This document shows positions 16,244 to 23,154 of a DNA stretch of 30,161 bases, in pieces (the stretch's first letter is position 1; each line of letters starts with the position of its first letter). The notes beneath the pieces were generated by a model. It was given only the letters and a program-made list of their open reading frames with translations, was not told where the DNA came from and made no database searches. This stretch comes from Spirochaetaceae bacterium (GTDB lineage: Bacteria; Spirochaetota; Spirochaetia; SZUA-6; Bin103). Where the stretch lies: positions 1 to 30,161 of the forward strand of contig JAPOQV010000333.1 in assembly GCA_026710565.1 (NCBI GenBank). The letters are read 5' to 3'. The position numbers and the translations under genes were made by a program.

Positions 16244-17185
16244 CGTGCTACCTCCGGAGGGGCTGCCTCCCAAGCCAATGATACGACTGCTGGCGCGCGG
16301 AGCGAACATCCGCCCGCAAGCGCCCTTGCCTTCGTGGCCGGGCTGGCGCTGCTCTGGGGCGGCAACTCGGTCGGGCTGAAGATCGGGCTGGAGTCGCTGC
16401 CGCCGATCCCCCTGTCCACCGTGCGGTTCGCGCTCGGCTGGGTGCTGGTCGGCGGCTGGGCGGTGCTGCGCGGCCACTCGCTGTCGGTGCCGCGGGCCGA
16501 GCTCGGCTGGATCGCGGCGTTCGCGGCGCTGTTCGTCGTGCAGACGATCGCGCTCACGGTGGGCACCCATCACACCTCGGCCGGCCACTCGACGATCATC
16601 ATGAGCACGTTTCCGTTCTTCACGGCGCTGCTCGCCCACCTGCTGGTGCCCGGCGACCGGCTGACCCCGCCGGTGGTCGCCGGAATCGTCGTCGCCTTCG
16701 GCGGCGTGGCGGTGACCTTCATCGGCCGCGACGTCGCCGCCGGCGCCACCGCCCTCGGCGACCTGGTGGTGCTCGGCAGCTCGATCGGGCTGGCGCTGCG
16801 CACGGTGTGCGCCAAGCGGTTCTCCGGGCGGATCGACGCGCTGCGGCTGCTGTTCTGGATGATGACGCTGAGCCTGCCGCCCTACGCGGTGCTGGCCCTG
16901 ATCTTCGAGGAGCCGTTCGCCTCGCCGCTGAGCGCACGCTCGGCGGTCGCGCTGGGCTATGTGGGGCTGGTGGTGGCCGGCTTCTGCTTCCTGTCCTGGT
17001 TCTCGATGCTGCACCGCTACAGCCCGAGCAAGCTGTCCGTGCTGTTCTTCCTGCAGCCGCTGGCCGGCCTCGCCGGCAGCCGGCTGCTGGTCGGCGAGCC
17101 GGTCGGCCTCGCCCTGATTGCCGGCGGCATCCTGGTCGCCGTGGGCATCGCCGTGGTCAATCGGCCGGAGCGCGGCCGCGCCTGA
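16235..17185 (+). CDS. EamA/DMT family transporter
   Basis: This 316-residue protein has ten predicted helices in two repeats, with EamA landmarks ALLWGGNSVGLKIGLESLPP and RFALGWVLVGG in the first half. The second half carries GDLVVLGSSIGLALRTVCAK and LQPLAGLAGSRLLVGEP. Members of the drug/metabolite transporter superfamily usually export amino acids or other metabolites across the inner membrane. GTG 16235 is used because the next in-frame start would cut into the first helix; about 27 polar residues precede that helix. No ribosome-binding site is visible. The start overlaps the divergent M20 gene, so each gene's promoter must lie inside the other's coding region. The pair could process and export related compounds, which is inference. 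Confidence 0.88.
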   Translation: MSHRATSGGAASQANDTTAGARSEHPPASALAFVAGLALLWGGNSVGLKIGLESLPPIPLSTVRFALGWVLVGGWAVLRGHSLSVPRAELGWIAAFAALFVVQTIALTVGTHHTSAGHSTIIMSTFPFFTALLAHLLVPGDRLTPPVVAGIVVAFGGVAVTFIGRDVAAGATALGDLVVLGSSIGLALRTVCAKRFSGRIDALRLLFWMMTLSLPPYAVLALIFEEPFASPLSARSAVALGYVGLVVAGFCFLSWFSMLHRYSPSKLSVLFFLQPLAGLAGSRLLVGEPVGLALIAGGILVAVGIAVVNRPERGRA

Positions 17186-17204
17186 TCGCCGGTGGGCATT
17201 CCTG

Positions 17205-17210
17205 TACTAT
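17205..17210 (+). promoter_or_regulatory. -10-like element for a leaderless aldolase transcript
   Basis: TGTACTAT (TACTAT at 17205-17210, with an upstream TG) ends 7 bases before ATG 17218, which has no ribosome-binding site. The expected transcription start is the A of the ATG. The -35 region is weak (CTGATC at 17181-17187 area). Confidence 0.4.
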
Positions 17211-17217
17211 CGCCGCG

Positions 17218-17994
17218 ATGACGTTCATTCAGGATCGTGTGATGGCCCGCGAGGTCCTCACCGGCTGCTTCTGCACCATGGGTTCGACGGTCTCCGTCGA
17301 GATCGCCGGCCACGCCGGCTTCGACTTTCTGGTACTGGACATCGAGCACGGCGCCGGCGACCTGGAGACCCTGTACCGGCAGCTCCAGGTCGCCGCCGGC
17401 ACGCCCGTGGCGGCGGTGGTGCGCATTGCATGGAACGAGGCGCCCCGCTTCAAGCGAGCCCTGGACGCGGGCGCCGACGGCATCATGGTGCCGTACGTGC
17501 AGACGCCGGAGGAGGCCGCCGCGGCGGTCGCCGCCATGCGCTACCCGCCGGCCGGGACCCGTGGCGTCGCCTCGTCGGTGCGGGCCGCGCGCTTCGGCGC
17601 AGATTTCGCCGCCTATCGCGCCGGCTCCGACGACGGTCTGCTCACCGTCCTGCAGATCGAGACGGCCGAGGGGGTCGCCGCCGCGCGCGAGATCGCCGCG
17701 GTCGACGGCGCCGACGTGCTGTTCGTCGGCCCCAACGACCTGAGCTTCAGCCTGGGCATCCCGCAGCAGTTCGACCATCCCGACTTCACCGACGCGCTCG
17801 ACCGGGTCGCGGACGGCGCCCGGGTGGCAGGCAAGGCGGCCGGCATCCTGCTGCAGACTCCGGACCAGGTCCCGCCGGCCGTCGAGCGCGGCTATACGTT
17901 CATCGCGCTCGGATCCGACGGCAGCTACGTGGCAGGCGGCGCGAAGGCTGCGTTTGCAGCGCTGGCGCCCTACCGCACCGCCAGAGAGGATTGA
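17218..17994 (+). CDS. HpcH/HpaI-type class II aldolase
   Basis: This 258-residue TIM-barrel aldolase reversibly cleaves 2-oxo-3-deoxy acids or related 4-hydroxy-2-oxoacids to pyruvate and an aldehyde, using a divalent metal. Signature segments are FLVLDIEHGAGDLETL (catalytic His), VVRIAWNE (Arg), DAGADGIMVPYVQTPEEA, VLQIETAEGV (metal Glu) and DVLFVGPNDLSFSLG (metal Asp). Length is normal. ATG 17218 is preferred over a longer frame because the upstream extension reads through the exporter gene. The two following dehydrogenases lie 2 bases downstream and then overlapping, which suggests a joint catabolic role on sugar-acid intermediates. Confidence 0.92.
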   Translation: MTFIQDRVMAREVLTGCFCTMGSTVSVEIAGHAGFDFLVLDIEHGAGDLETLYRQLQVAAGTPVAAVVRIAWNEAPRFKRALDAGADGIMVPYVQTPEEAAAAVAAMRYPPAGTRGVASSVRAARFGADFAAYRAGSDDGLLTVLQIETAEGVAAAREIAAVDGADVLFVGPNDLSFSLGIPQQFDHPDFTDALDRVADGARVAGKAAGILLQTPDQVPPAVERGYTFIALGSDGSYVAGGAKAAFAALAPYRTARED

Positions 17995-17996
17995 TC

Positions 17997-18989
17997 ATGC
18001 TCAGATTCATCGCCAGCGGGGAGGTTCCGGAGGTGACGCACCGGATCCTGGCACCCCACGGACCCATCGAAGTCACCGCCGACAACGAGCAGACGACCCT
18101 GGATGCGTCGGTCGACGACCACGTCGTCGGGCTCATCCTGCGCGGTTCTTCCGGCGCGCCCGGCGACCTGATCCGCCGCGCCGCCGGGCTGCGCGTGATC
18201 GGCCGCACCGGGGTCGGCTACGACTCCGTGGACGTTGATACCGCAACCGAGTGTGGCGTGGCGCTCATCACCACGCCCGGCGCCAACGCCGCTACCGTGG
18301 CCGAGGCGTCGGTAGCCTACCTGCTGGCGCTGAACAAGCGGATCCCCTACTGGGACGAGCAGATGAAGGCGGGCAACTGGGCGTCACGGGAGCAGTTCCT
18401 GGCCTGCGACATCGCCGGACTGACGGTCGGCATTGTCGGTTTCGGCAACATCGGCCAGGCGCTCGCCCGGCTGCTCGGGCCGTTCGGAGTGACGCTGCTG
18501 GCGCACGATCCGTACGCCGATCCGGCCGCCGCGGTGGCGCTCGGCGTCGAGCTGGTGGAGCTCGACGCGCTCCTCAAGCGTTCCGATACCGTCTGCCTGC
18601 ACACGGCGCTCACCGAGCAGACCCGCGGCATGATCGACCGCGCCCGGATCGCGGCCATGAAGCCGGGGTCGTTCCTGATCAACCTGGCGCGCGGCGGCGT
18701 GGTGGAGAGCCTGGACGCGATCGTCGACGGGATCGACGACGGCCCGCTGGCCGGCGCGGCCGTGGACGTGTTCGACCCCGAGCCGCCCGACTTCGATCAC
18801 CCGCTCTTCCGCCATCCGGCCGTCCTGACCGCGCCGCACGCAATGGCCATGACACGCGGTGCGATGGACCGCATGGCAGAGGTGATGGCGGAGGGGATGG
18901 CCGCGGTCCTGGACGGCAAGCGGCCGCCGCACGTGGTGGTCAACCCGGAGGCGCTCGACCGCGGTCGGGCGGCCGCCGCCCATGGCTGA
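17997..18989 (+). CDS. D-2-hydroxyacid dehydrogenase (phosphoglycerate dehydrogenase-like)
   Basis: This 330-residue NAD-dependent oxidoreductase interconverts a D-2-hydroxyacid and its 2-oxoacid. Evidence: RTGVGYDSVDVDTATECGV near the substrate domain, the nucleotide motif VGIVGFGNIGQALARLLGPF, the catalytic arginine in LINLARGGVVES, the glutamate in VFDPEPPDFDHPLF, and the histidine in TAPHAMAMT. There is no C-terminal ACT domain, so it is not the long serine-pathway SerA. Ribosome-binding site AGAGAGGA lies 8 bases before ATG 17997. It starts 2 bases after the aldolase stop and its end overlaps the next dehydrogenase. Substrate is unknown. Confidence 0.9.
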   Translation: MLRFIASGEVPEVTHRILAPHGPIEVTADNEQTTLDASVDDHVVGLILRGSSGAPGDLIRRAAGLRVIGRTGVGYDSVDVDTATECGVALITTPGANAATVAEASVAYLLALNKRIPYWDEQMKAGNWASREQFLACDIAGLTVGIVGFGNIGQALARLLGPFGVTLLAHDPYADPAAAVALGVELVELDALLKRSDTVCLHTALTEQTRGMIDRARIAAMKPGSFLINLARGGVVESLDAIVDGIDDGPLAGAAVDVFDPEPPDFDHPLFRHPAVLTAPHAMAMTRGAMDRMAEVMAEGMAAVLDGKRPPHVVVNPEALDRGRAAAAHG

Positions 18990-19965
18990 CCCGGTGCGCC
19001 CTGACCGGATGCGCATCGTCTTCCTGGACGACGCGATGTACTCGCTCGACGGCGACGGCGACGTCGACTTCAGCGGCATCTCCTCTCAGGGCGACTACGT
19101 GCGGTATGCCAACTCGACTCCGGAGGAGGGAGCGGAGCGCGGACGCCACGCGCACGTGCTGATCACCAACAAGGCAAGGGTGACCGCCGCCGCGATCGAG
19201 GCCGGCAGCGGCCTGCGCCTGGTGGCTGCGGCGGCGACCGGCTACGACAACGTCGACGTGCAGGCGGCGTCCGAGCGCGGCATCCCGGTCTGCAACGTCC
19301 CGGGCTACGCCGAGAACACCGTCCCGCAGCACGCCTTCGCGCTGGTCCTGAACCTGGCCACCCAGGCGTACCGCTACGCCGCCGACGTTGCGGCCGGCGA
19401 CTGGGAGGCCGCGGACGGCTTCACGCTGCTGCGCTACCCGACCTTCGAGTTGCACGGCAAGTCGATCGGGATCATCGGTTTCGGGACGATCGGACGCGGC
19501 GTGGCGCGCATCGCCGCGGGATTCGGCATGAGCGTGATCGCTCACGACGCCCTGGGGATACCCGACGGCGCCTACCCCAACACGCCGATCGACGAGCTGC
19601 TGCGTACCGCGGACGTGGTCACCGTGCACACCCCGCTCAACGACGCGACGCGCAACCTGATCGACGCCGACGCGATCGCGCTGATGAAGCCTTCGGCACT
19701 GCTGATCAACACCGCGCGCGGCGGCATCGTCGACGAACGCGCGCTGGCCGCCGCGCTGAACGAGGGCCGGCTGGCCGGCGCGGGTTTCGACGTGCTCACC
19801 ACCGAGCCGCCGCGGGACGGCAACCCGCTGCTCACCGCGCGCAACGCCCTGATCACCCCGCACTCGGCTTGGTCCACCCGCGAGGCGCGGCAGAACCTGA
19901 TCACCCGAACGGCGGAGAACATTCGCGCCTTTCTGTCCGGCGCGCCCCGCAACATCGTGAACTGA
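18982..19965 (+). CDS. D-2-hydroxyacid dehydrogenase (glycerate dehydrogenase-like)
   Basis: This 327-residue protein is a second member of the family: AAATGYDNVDVQAASERGI, the dinucleotide motif IGIIGFGTIGRGVARIAAGF, the catalytic Arg in INTARGGIVDERAL, Glu in VLTTEPPRDGNPLL, and His in LITPHSAWSTREA. The order and the ending resemble glycerate/hydroxypyruvate reductases. ATG 18982 overlaps the upstream gene by 8 bases; ATG 19009 (MRIVFLDDAMY) is a reasonable alternative start. Sequence divergence from the preceding dehydrogenase is large, so this is not a recent tandem duplication. Together with the aldolase they could interconvert pyruvate-, glyoxylate- or tartronate-type intermediates (inference). 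Confidence 0.9.
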   Translation: MADPVRPDRMRIVFLDDAMYSLDGDGDVDFSGISSQGDYVRYANSTPEEGAERGRHAHVLITNKARVTAAAIEAGSGLRLVAAAATGYDNVDVQAASERGIPVCNVPGYAENTVPQHAFALVLNLATQAYRYAADVAAGDWEAADGFTLLRYPTFELHGKSIGIIGFGTIGRGVARIAAGFGMSVIAHDALGIPDGAYPNTPIDELLRTADVVTVHTPLNDATRNLIDADAIALMKPSALLINTARGGIVDERALAAALNEGRLAGAGFDVLTTEPPRDGNPLLTARNALITPHSAWSTREARQNLITRTAENIRAFLSGAPRNIVN

Positions 19966-19968
19966 CCG

Positions 19969-19984
19969 CTCCCCCCCGGGGGAG
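19969..19984. terminator. GC hairpin between convergent genes
   Basis: CTCCCC(C)/(G)GGGGAG is a 6-7 bp perfect inverted repeat, 3 bases after the dehydrogenase stop and 10 bases before the end of the convergent kinase-like gene. The short loop and lack of a T-run make it a modest two-way terminator candidate. Confidence 0.35.
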
Positions 19985-19993
19985 GAGTGGCGC

Positions 19994-20716
19994 TCAGCGC
20001 CGGAACCAGCGCTTGCGTATGCGGGCGGCGCCCGCCTGCGGCTTGGCCAGGTCCTTGGCGGCAGCCGCGACCACCTTGGACGCGGTCGACGCCGGAACGA
20101 TCTCGGTGTTGATCACCAGGTGGTATAGCGATGCGTCGTCCCAGTCGGCGTGGTAGTTGCGTGAGATGAACGCCGACCGCCGCCGGTCGCTGTCGCGGAC
20201 AAGCTGCATGGCCTCGCGCGCGCCGAGTCCCTCCAGCGCCCCGACCCGTTCCGCGCGCGACTGCTCGGAGGCCGTGATCCGCACACGCAGCACGCCCGGC
20301 ACATCCTGCAGGACCATCATGCCGCCGCGGCCGACGACGATCACGTCGCCCCGCTCGGCGAGCTTCGTGATCGCCTGGCGCACGACCTCGTGGTAGACCT
20401 CGCGGTCCAGCACGTGCGTGGTCTCGCCCAACTCGTCGATCAGCGCCCCCGGCGGGATCGCCGCATCACCGAAGCCCGACGCCCGATAGGCGCCCGTGGC
20501 GGCTGCCGCCTCGAACCAGCGCTCCAGGATGCCGCGCAACCCGGTCTCATCCTGCTCGTCGACCTCGCTCACGCGTTCCTCCGGAACGCCGGTGGCGCGC
20601 GCCACCTCGCTGATGATCTGCTTGTCGACCACGTCGTAACGGAGCTGCTCGGCCACCTGTTCGACGATGTCGGCAGCACCCGATCCGAACTGCCGGGAAA
20701 TCGTGATGACACCCAT
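19994..20716 (-). CDS. Cytidylate kinase-like family protein
   Basis: This 240-residue protein resembles the cytidylate kinase-like (Cytidylate_kin2) family: GVITISRQFGSGAADIVEQV with a P-loop-like turn, VVDKQIISEVARATGVPEER, DVIVVGRGGMMVL, VLRVRITASEQSRAERVGAL, and SDRRRSAFISRNYHADW in the lid. The P-loop lacks the usual lysine pattern GxxGxGK, as is common in this family, so true CMP kinase activity is uncertain. Ribosome-binding site GGAGGT precedes ATG 20716. It lies 4 bases downstream of the hibernation-factor-like gene and is surely co-transcribed. The pairing hints at a stress or translation-linked role, which is inference. Confidence 0.82.
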   Translation of the reverse strand: MGVITISRQFGSGAADIVEQVAEQLRYDVVDKQIISEVARATGVPEERVSEVDEQDETGLRGILERWFEAAAATGAYRASGFGDAAIPPGALIDELGETTHVLDREVYHEVVRQAITKLAERGDVIVVGRGGMMVLQDVPGVLRVRITASEQSRAERVGALEGLGAREAMQLVRDSDRRRSAFISRNYHADWDDASLYHLVINTEIVPASTASKVVAAAAKDLAKPQAGAARIRKRWFRR

Positions 20717-20720
20717 CGTG

Positions 20721-21017
20721 CTACCTCCGCTTCTCCTGGATCCGCTCCTTGTCCTTGGTAGCCGCGGACTCCAGCTTGTCGATGAGCAGGTCGACCCCCT
20801 CGTGCTCGTCGTACGCCTCGATCTCCACGTGCAGGTCGCTGCCCCAGCGCAGGTGCAGGTTGGCCCCGAAGAGGATCGAGCCGTGATCGGCGGTGAGCGT
20901 CACGCGCAGGTCTACGATCTGGTCATCCATGTGACGGAGCCGGTGAAGCTTCCTCTCCAGGTACTCTCGGGTATCCTTCGCCACCGGCATGTGCACTCCC
21001 TGGATGTCGAGATTCAT
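20721..21017 (-). CDS. hpf: Ribosome hibernation-promoting factor/RaiA-like protein
   Basis: This 98-residue protein has the beta-alpha-beta-beta-beta-alpha pattern of the HPF/YfiA family: MNLDIQGVHMPVAKDTREYL, ERKLHRLRHMDDQIVDLRVT, FGANLHLRWGSDLHVEIEAY, VDLLIDKLESAATKDKERI. In relatives it binds the 30S decoding site and silences ribosomes in stationary phase. The tyrosine/lysine-rich binding surface is poorly conserved, and it has the short form without the C-terminal dimerisation domain. Start ATG 21017 is preferred since AGGAGG lies 6 bases upstream; an ATG directly before it (21020) and one at 21041 are in frame. The symbol is by family only. Confidence 0.8.
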   Translation of the reverse strand: MNLDIQGVHMPVAKDTREYLERKLHRLRHMDDQIVDLRVTLTADHGSILFGANLHLRWGSDLHVEIEAYDEHEGVDLLIDKLESAATKDKERIQEKRR

Positions 21018-21136
21018 CATCTGCCTCCTGCCTGACGCCATGGTGGCGATTGCGACCGGCCGGCGATATAGGCATCAGGCTGAGGTGTCCGTTCGCGATT
21101 GCTGATGGCCGGCTGGGTGTGGTGGGAGAGGTCGAG

Positions 21137-22234
21137 GTGAGTCCGCCCGCTGACGGTGGCGACCGTCGCGACCGCGCGCCCGCCCTGACGCGGGATCCGA
21201 GCTTCCGGCAGATGGTCATCGACCTGGCGCAGGAGGGGATCGCCGTCGTCGACCCACGGGGCGAGGTGGCGCTCTACAACGCCAGCATGGAACGGATCAC
21301 CGGCTACGCGCCGTCGGAGGCCCGCGCCGGGTTTCCGGGGGCGTTGATCCGCGATCCCGACTCCCGCCGGGCGGCGCTGGCAGAGCTCGAGCGCGCCATT
21401 CACGGCCGGCCGATCGACCGGCACGAATGGGAGATCACACGCAAGGACGGCACCACGCGCACCGTTCTGGCCTCCGCGCGCGGCTTCTCATGGCAGCGGC
21501 GGCGGCTGGCGATCATCCTGGTGCTGGACGTGACCGACCAGCGCCGGGACCAGCGGCGCGCCAACGCCCATCTTGCGCGCCTGCGGCGCCTGTCCTCGGA
21601 GATGGTCCTGGCCGAGGAGCGCGAACGCCGCAGGATCGCCAGCGACATCCATGACGGTCTGGGCGACGAGTTGAGCCTGGCCCGCATCAAGGCATCCGAG
21701 CTGGCCGCAGCCTATCCCGCCGACCCACGTGTGACGGGGTTGACGCAACTCCTGGAGCGCTGCGCGGCGGATGCGCGCGCGCTGACGTTCGCGCTGGCGC
21801 CGCCGGTGCTGCACGAGCTCGGTCTGCACGCCGCGCTGGAGTGGCTGGTCGAGCGCCGCAACGTTCGGTCAGGGGTGCAGATGAGCTTTTCCGGGGGGGA
21901 GGAGCCTCCCGGCCTGACCGAGGCGGAGCGGATCCTGTGCTACCGCTCGGTGCGCGAGCTGCTGCGCAACGTGGTCAAGCATGCCGGAGCCCGGTCGGTG
22001 GCGGTCACGGCGCGGACGCGCGCGGACGCCTACGAAATCGAGGTGCTGGACGACGGCCACGGGTTCGACGTCGAGCACGCGCTCTCCCATGCGGAGGGAA
22101 CGGGATTCGGGCTGTTCAGCGTCCGCGAACGCCTGCGCCACCTGGGAGGCCGGATGCTCATCCACGCCACCATCGGCTCGGGAACCCGGGTGACGATGCG
22201 GCTGCCCCGCCCGCGGGAAAGCCGGCGTGTATGA
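21137..22234 (+). CDS. PAS-domain sensor histidine kinase (NarL-partner, HisKA_3 type)
   Basis: This 365-residue kinase phosphorylates the response regulator encoded downstream. A PAS domain spans about residues 20-125 (IDLAQEGIAVVDPRGEVALY, ITGYAPSEA). The HisKA_3 dimerisation segment has the phospho-acceptor His172 in RRIASDIHDGLGDELS. The ATPase domain has ELLRNVVKHAGA, VLDDGHGFDVEHA and GTGFGLFSVRERLRHLGGRM. No transmembrane segment is seen, so it is cytoplasmic and senses an internal signal. GTG 21137 is chosen because GGGAGAGG lies just upstream; the frame stays open to TTG 21050, but the added residues are not PAS-like. The divergent hpf gene starts at 21017. Confidence 0.9.
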   Translation: MSPPADGGDRRDRAPALTRDPSFRQMVIDLAQEGIAVVDPRGEVALYNASMERITGYAPSEARAGFPGALIRDPDSRRAALAELERAIHGRPIDRHEWEITRKDGTTRTVLASARGFSWQRRRLAIILVLDVTDQRRDQRRANAHLARLRRLSSEMVLAEERERRRIASDIHDGLGDELSLARIKASELAAAYPADPRVTGLTQLLERCAADARALTFALAPPVLHELGLHAALEWLVERRNVRSGVQMSFSGGEEPPGLTEAERILCYRSVRELLRNVVKHAGARSVAVTARTRADAYEIEVLDDGHGFDVEHALSHAEGTGFGLFSVRERLRHLGGRMLIHATIGSGTRVTMRLPRPRESRRV

Positions 22235-22264
22235 GACCGTCCCGGTATGGCCTCATACACGCCG
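22223..22264. promoter_or_regulatory. Long inverted repeat in the kinase-regulator gap
   Basis: CGGCGTGTATGAG (22223-22235) and CTCATACACGCCG (22252-22264) are perfect 13-bp inverted arms with a 16-base spacer. The left arm includes the kinase stop codon. It may be a terminator/attenuator stem or an operator for a dimeric regulator. The spacer's CCGGTATGG recurs 50 bases downstream near 22302. The rest of the gap (22265-22486) shows no ORF or clear promoter. Confidence 0.55.
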
Positions 22265-22486
22265 CCCTGGCGGGTGCGCGGCGGCTGGAAGCGCAGTGCC
22301 AATGCGCCGGTATGGGGGGCCTGACCGCCGCGTGTCGCCGTTTCTGAACCCAGAGTGCCCGAACGCCGAGCGTCTCCGCCATCATCCAATCACCGAAACG
22401 ATGATTCGGAATTGCCGGGATCACCGTTCCGGAGTGCCGCTTGTCCGATCGCCGACAAGGCGGCAGAGTCACGGCGGCCGACGCCG

Positions 22487-23137
22487 ATGACGCGAGCGAA
22501 GGTACTCCTGGTCGACGATCACCAGATCATGCGCGACGGCCTGCGGGCGCTCCTGGAGCGGCAGGACGGCATCACCGTGGTCGGCGAGGCGGCCGACGGC
22601 CCGTCGGCGCTGGCGGCGGCGCGCGAACTGCGTCCCGACGTGGTGATTCTGGACATCAGCCTGCCGGGATTGAACGGCATCGAGGTCGCCACACGCATCG
22701 CCGCCGAGCTTCCGTACACGCGTACGGTGGCGCTTTCCAAGCATGACGACCACCGCTTCGTGGCGCGCATGATCAAGGCGGGCGCCTCCGCGTACCTGAT
22801 CAAGGACTGCGCGTTCGACGAGCTGACCGCCGCGATCGTCACGGTGATGCGGGGCCGCAAGTACCTGGGGTCCGGCATCGCCGGCACGGTCATCGACCTG
22901 CTGCAGGGCGTCGACGAGCCGGAGTCGGTCCTTTCCCGATTGACCGACCGGGAACGGGAAGTATTCCAGCTCCTGGCGGAGGGCAGCACCGCCAAGGAGA
23001 TCGCCGCCACGCTCGGCGTCAGCGTGAAGACCGTGGACACCCACCGGCAGCACGTGATGAGCAAGCTGGAGGTGGGAAGCGTCGCCGAGCTGACCCGCAT
23101 CGCGATCCGCGAAGGAGTGGTTCCGCTGGACGACTGA
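22487..23137 (+). CDS. LuxR/NarL-family response regulator
   Basis: This 216-residue DNA-binding regulator has a receiver domain with acidic pair LLVDDHQIMRDGL, phospho-acceptor Asp56 in VVILDISLPGLNG, and the switch lysine in SAYLIKDCAFDEL. The LuxR helix-turn-helix is LTDREREVFQLLAEGSTAKE followed by IAATLGVSVKTVDTHRQHVM. Length and layout are normal. ATG 22487 is the natural start; upstream in-frame sequence is not receiver-like. No ribosome-binding site is seen. It is the likely partner of the HisKA_3 kinase, although the 252-base gap suggests it also has its own promoter. Target genes are unknown. Confidence 0.92.
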   Translation: MTRAKVLLVDDHQIMRDGLRALLERQDGITVVGEAADGPSALAAARELRPDVVILDISLPGLNGIEVATRIAAELPYTRTVALSKHDDHRFVARMIKAGASAYLIKDCAFDELTAAIVTVMRGRKYLGSGIAGTVIDLLQGVDEPESVLSRLTDREREVFQLLAEGSTAKEIAATLGVSVKTVDTHRQHVMSKLEVGSVAELTRIAIREGVVPLDD

Positions 23138-23154
23138 GCCTGGGCCGGCCCGCC

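Noticed and set aside
19969..19984. C-run/G-run considered as a quadruplex or slippage switch.
   Set aside because: It is a single C7-G5 inverted run between convergent stops, better explained as a short terminator stem.
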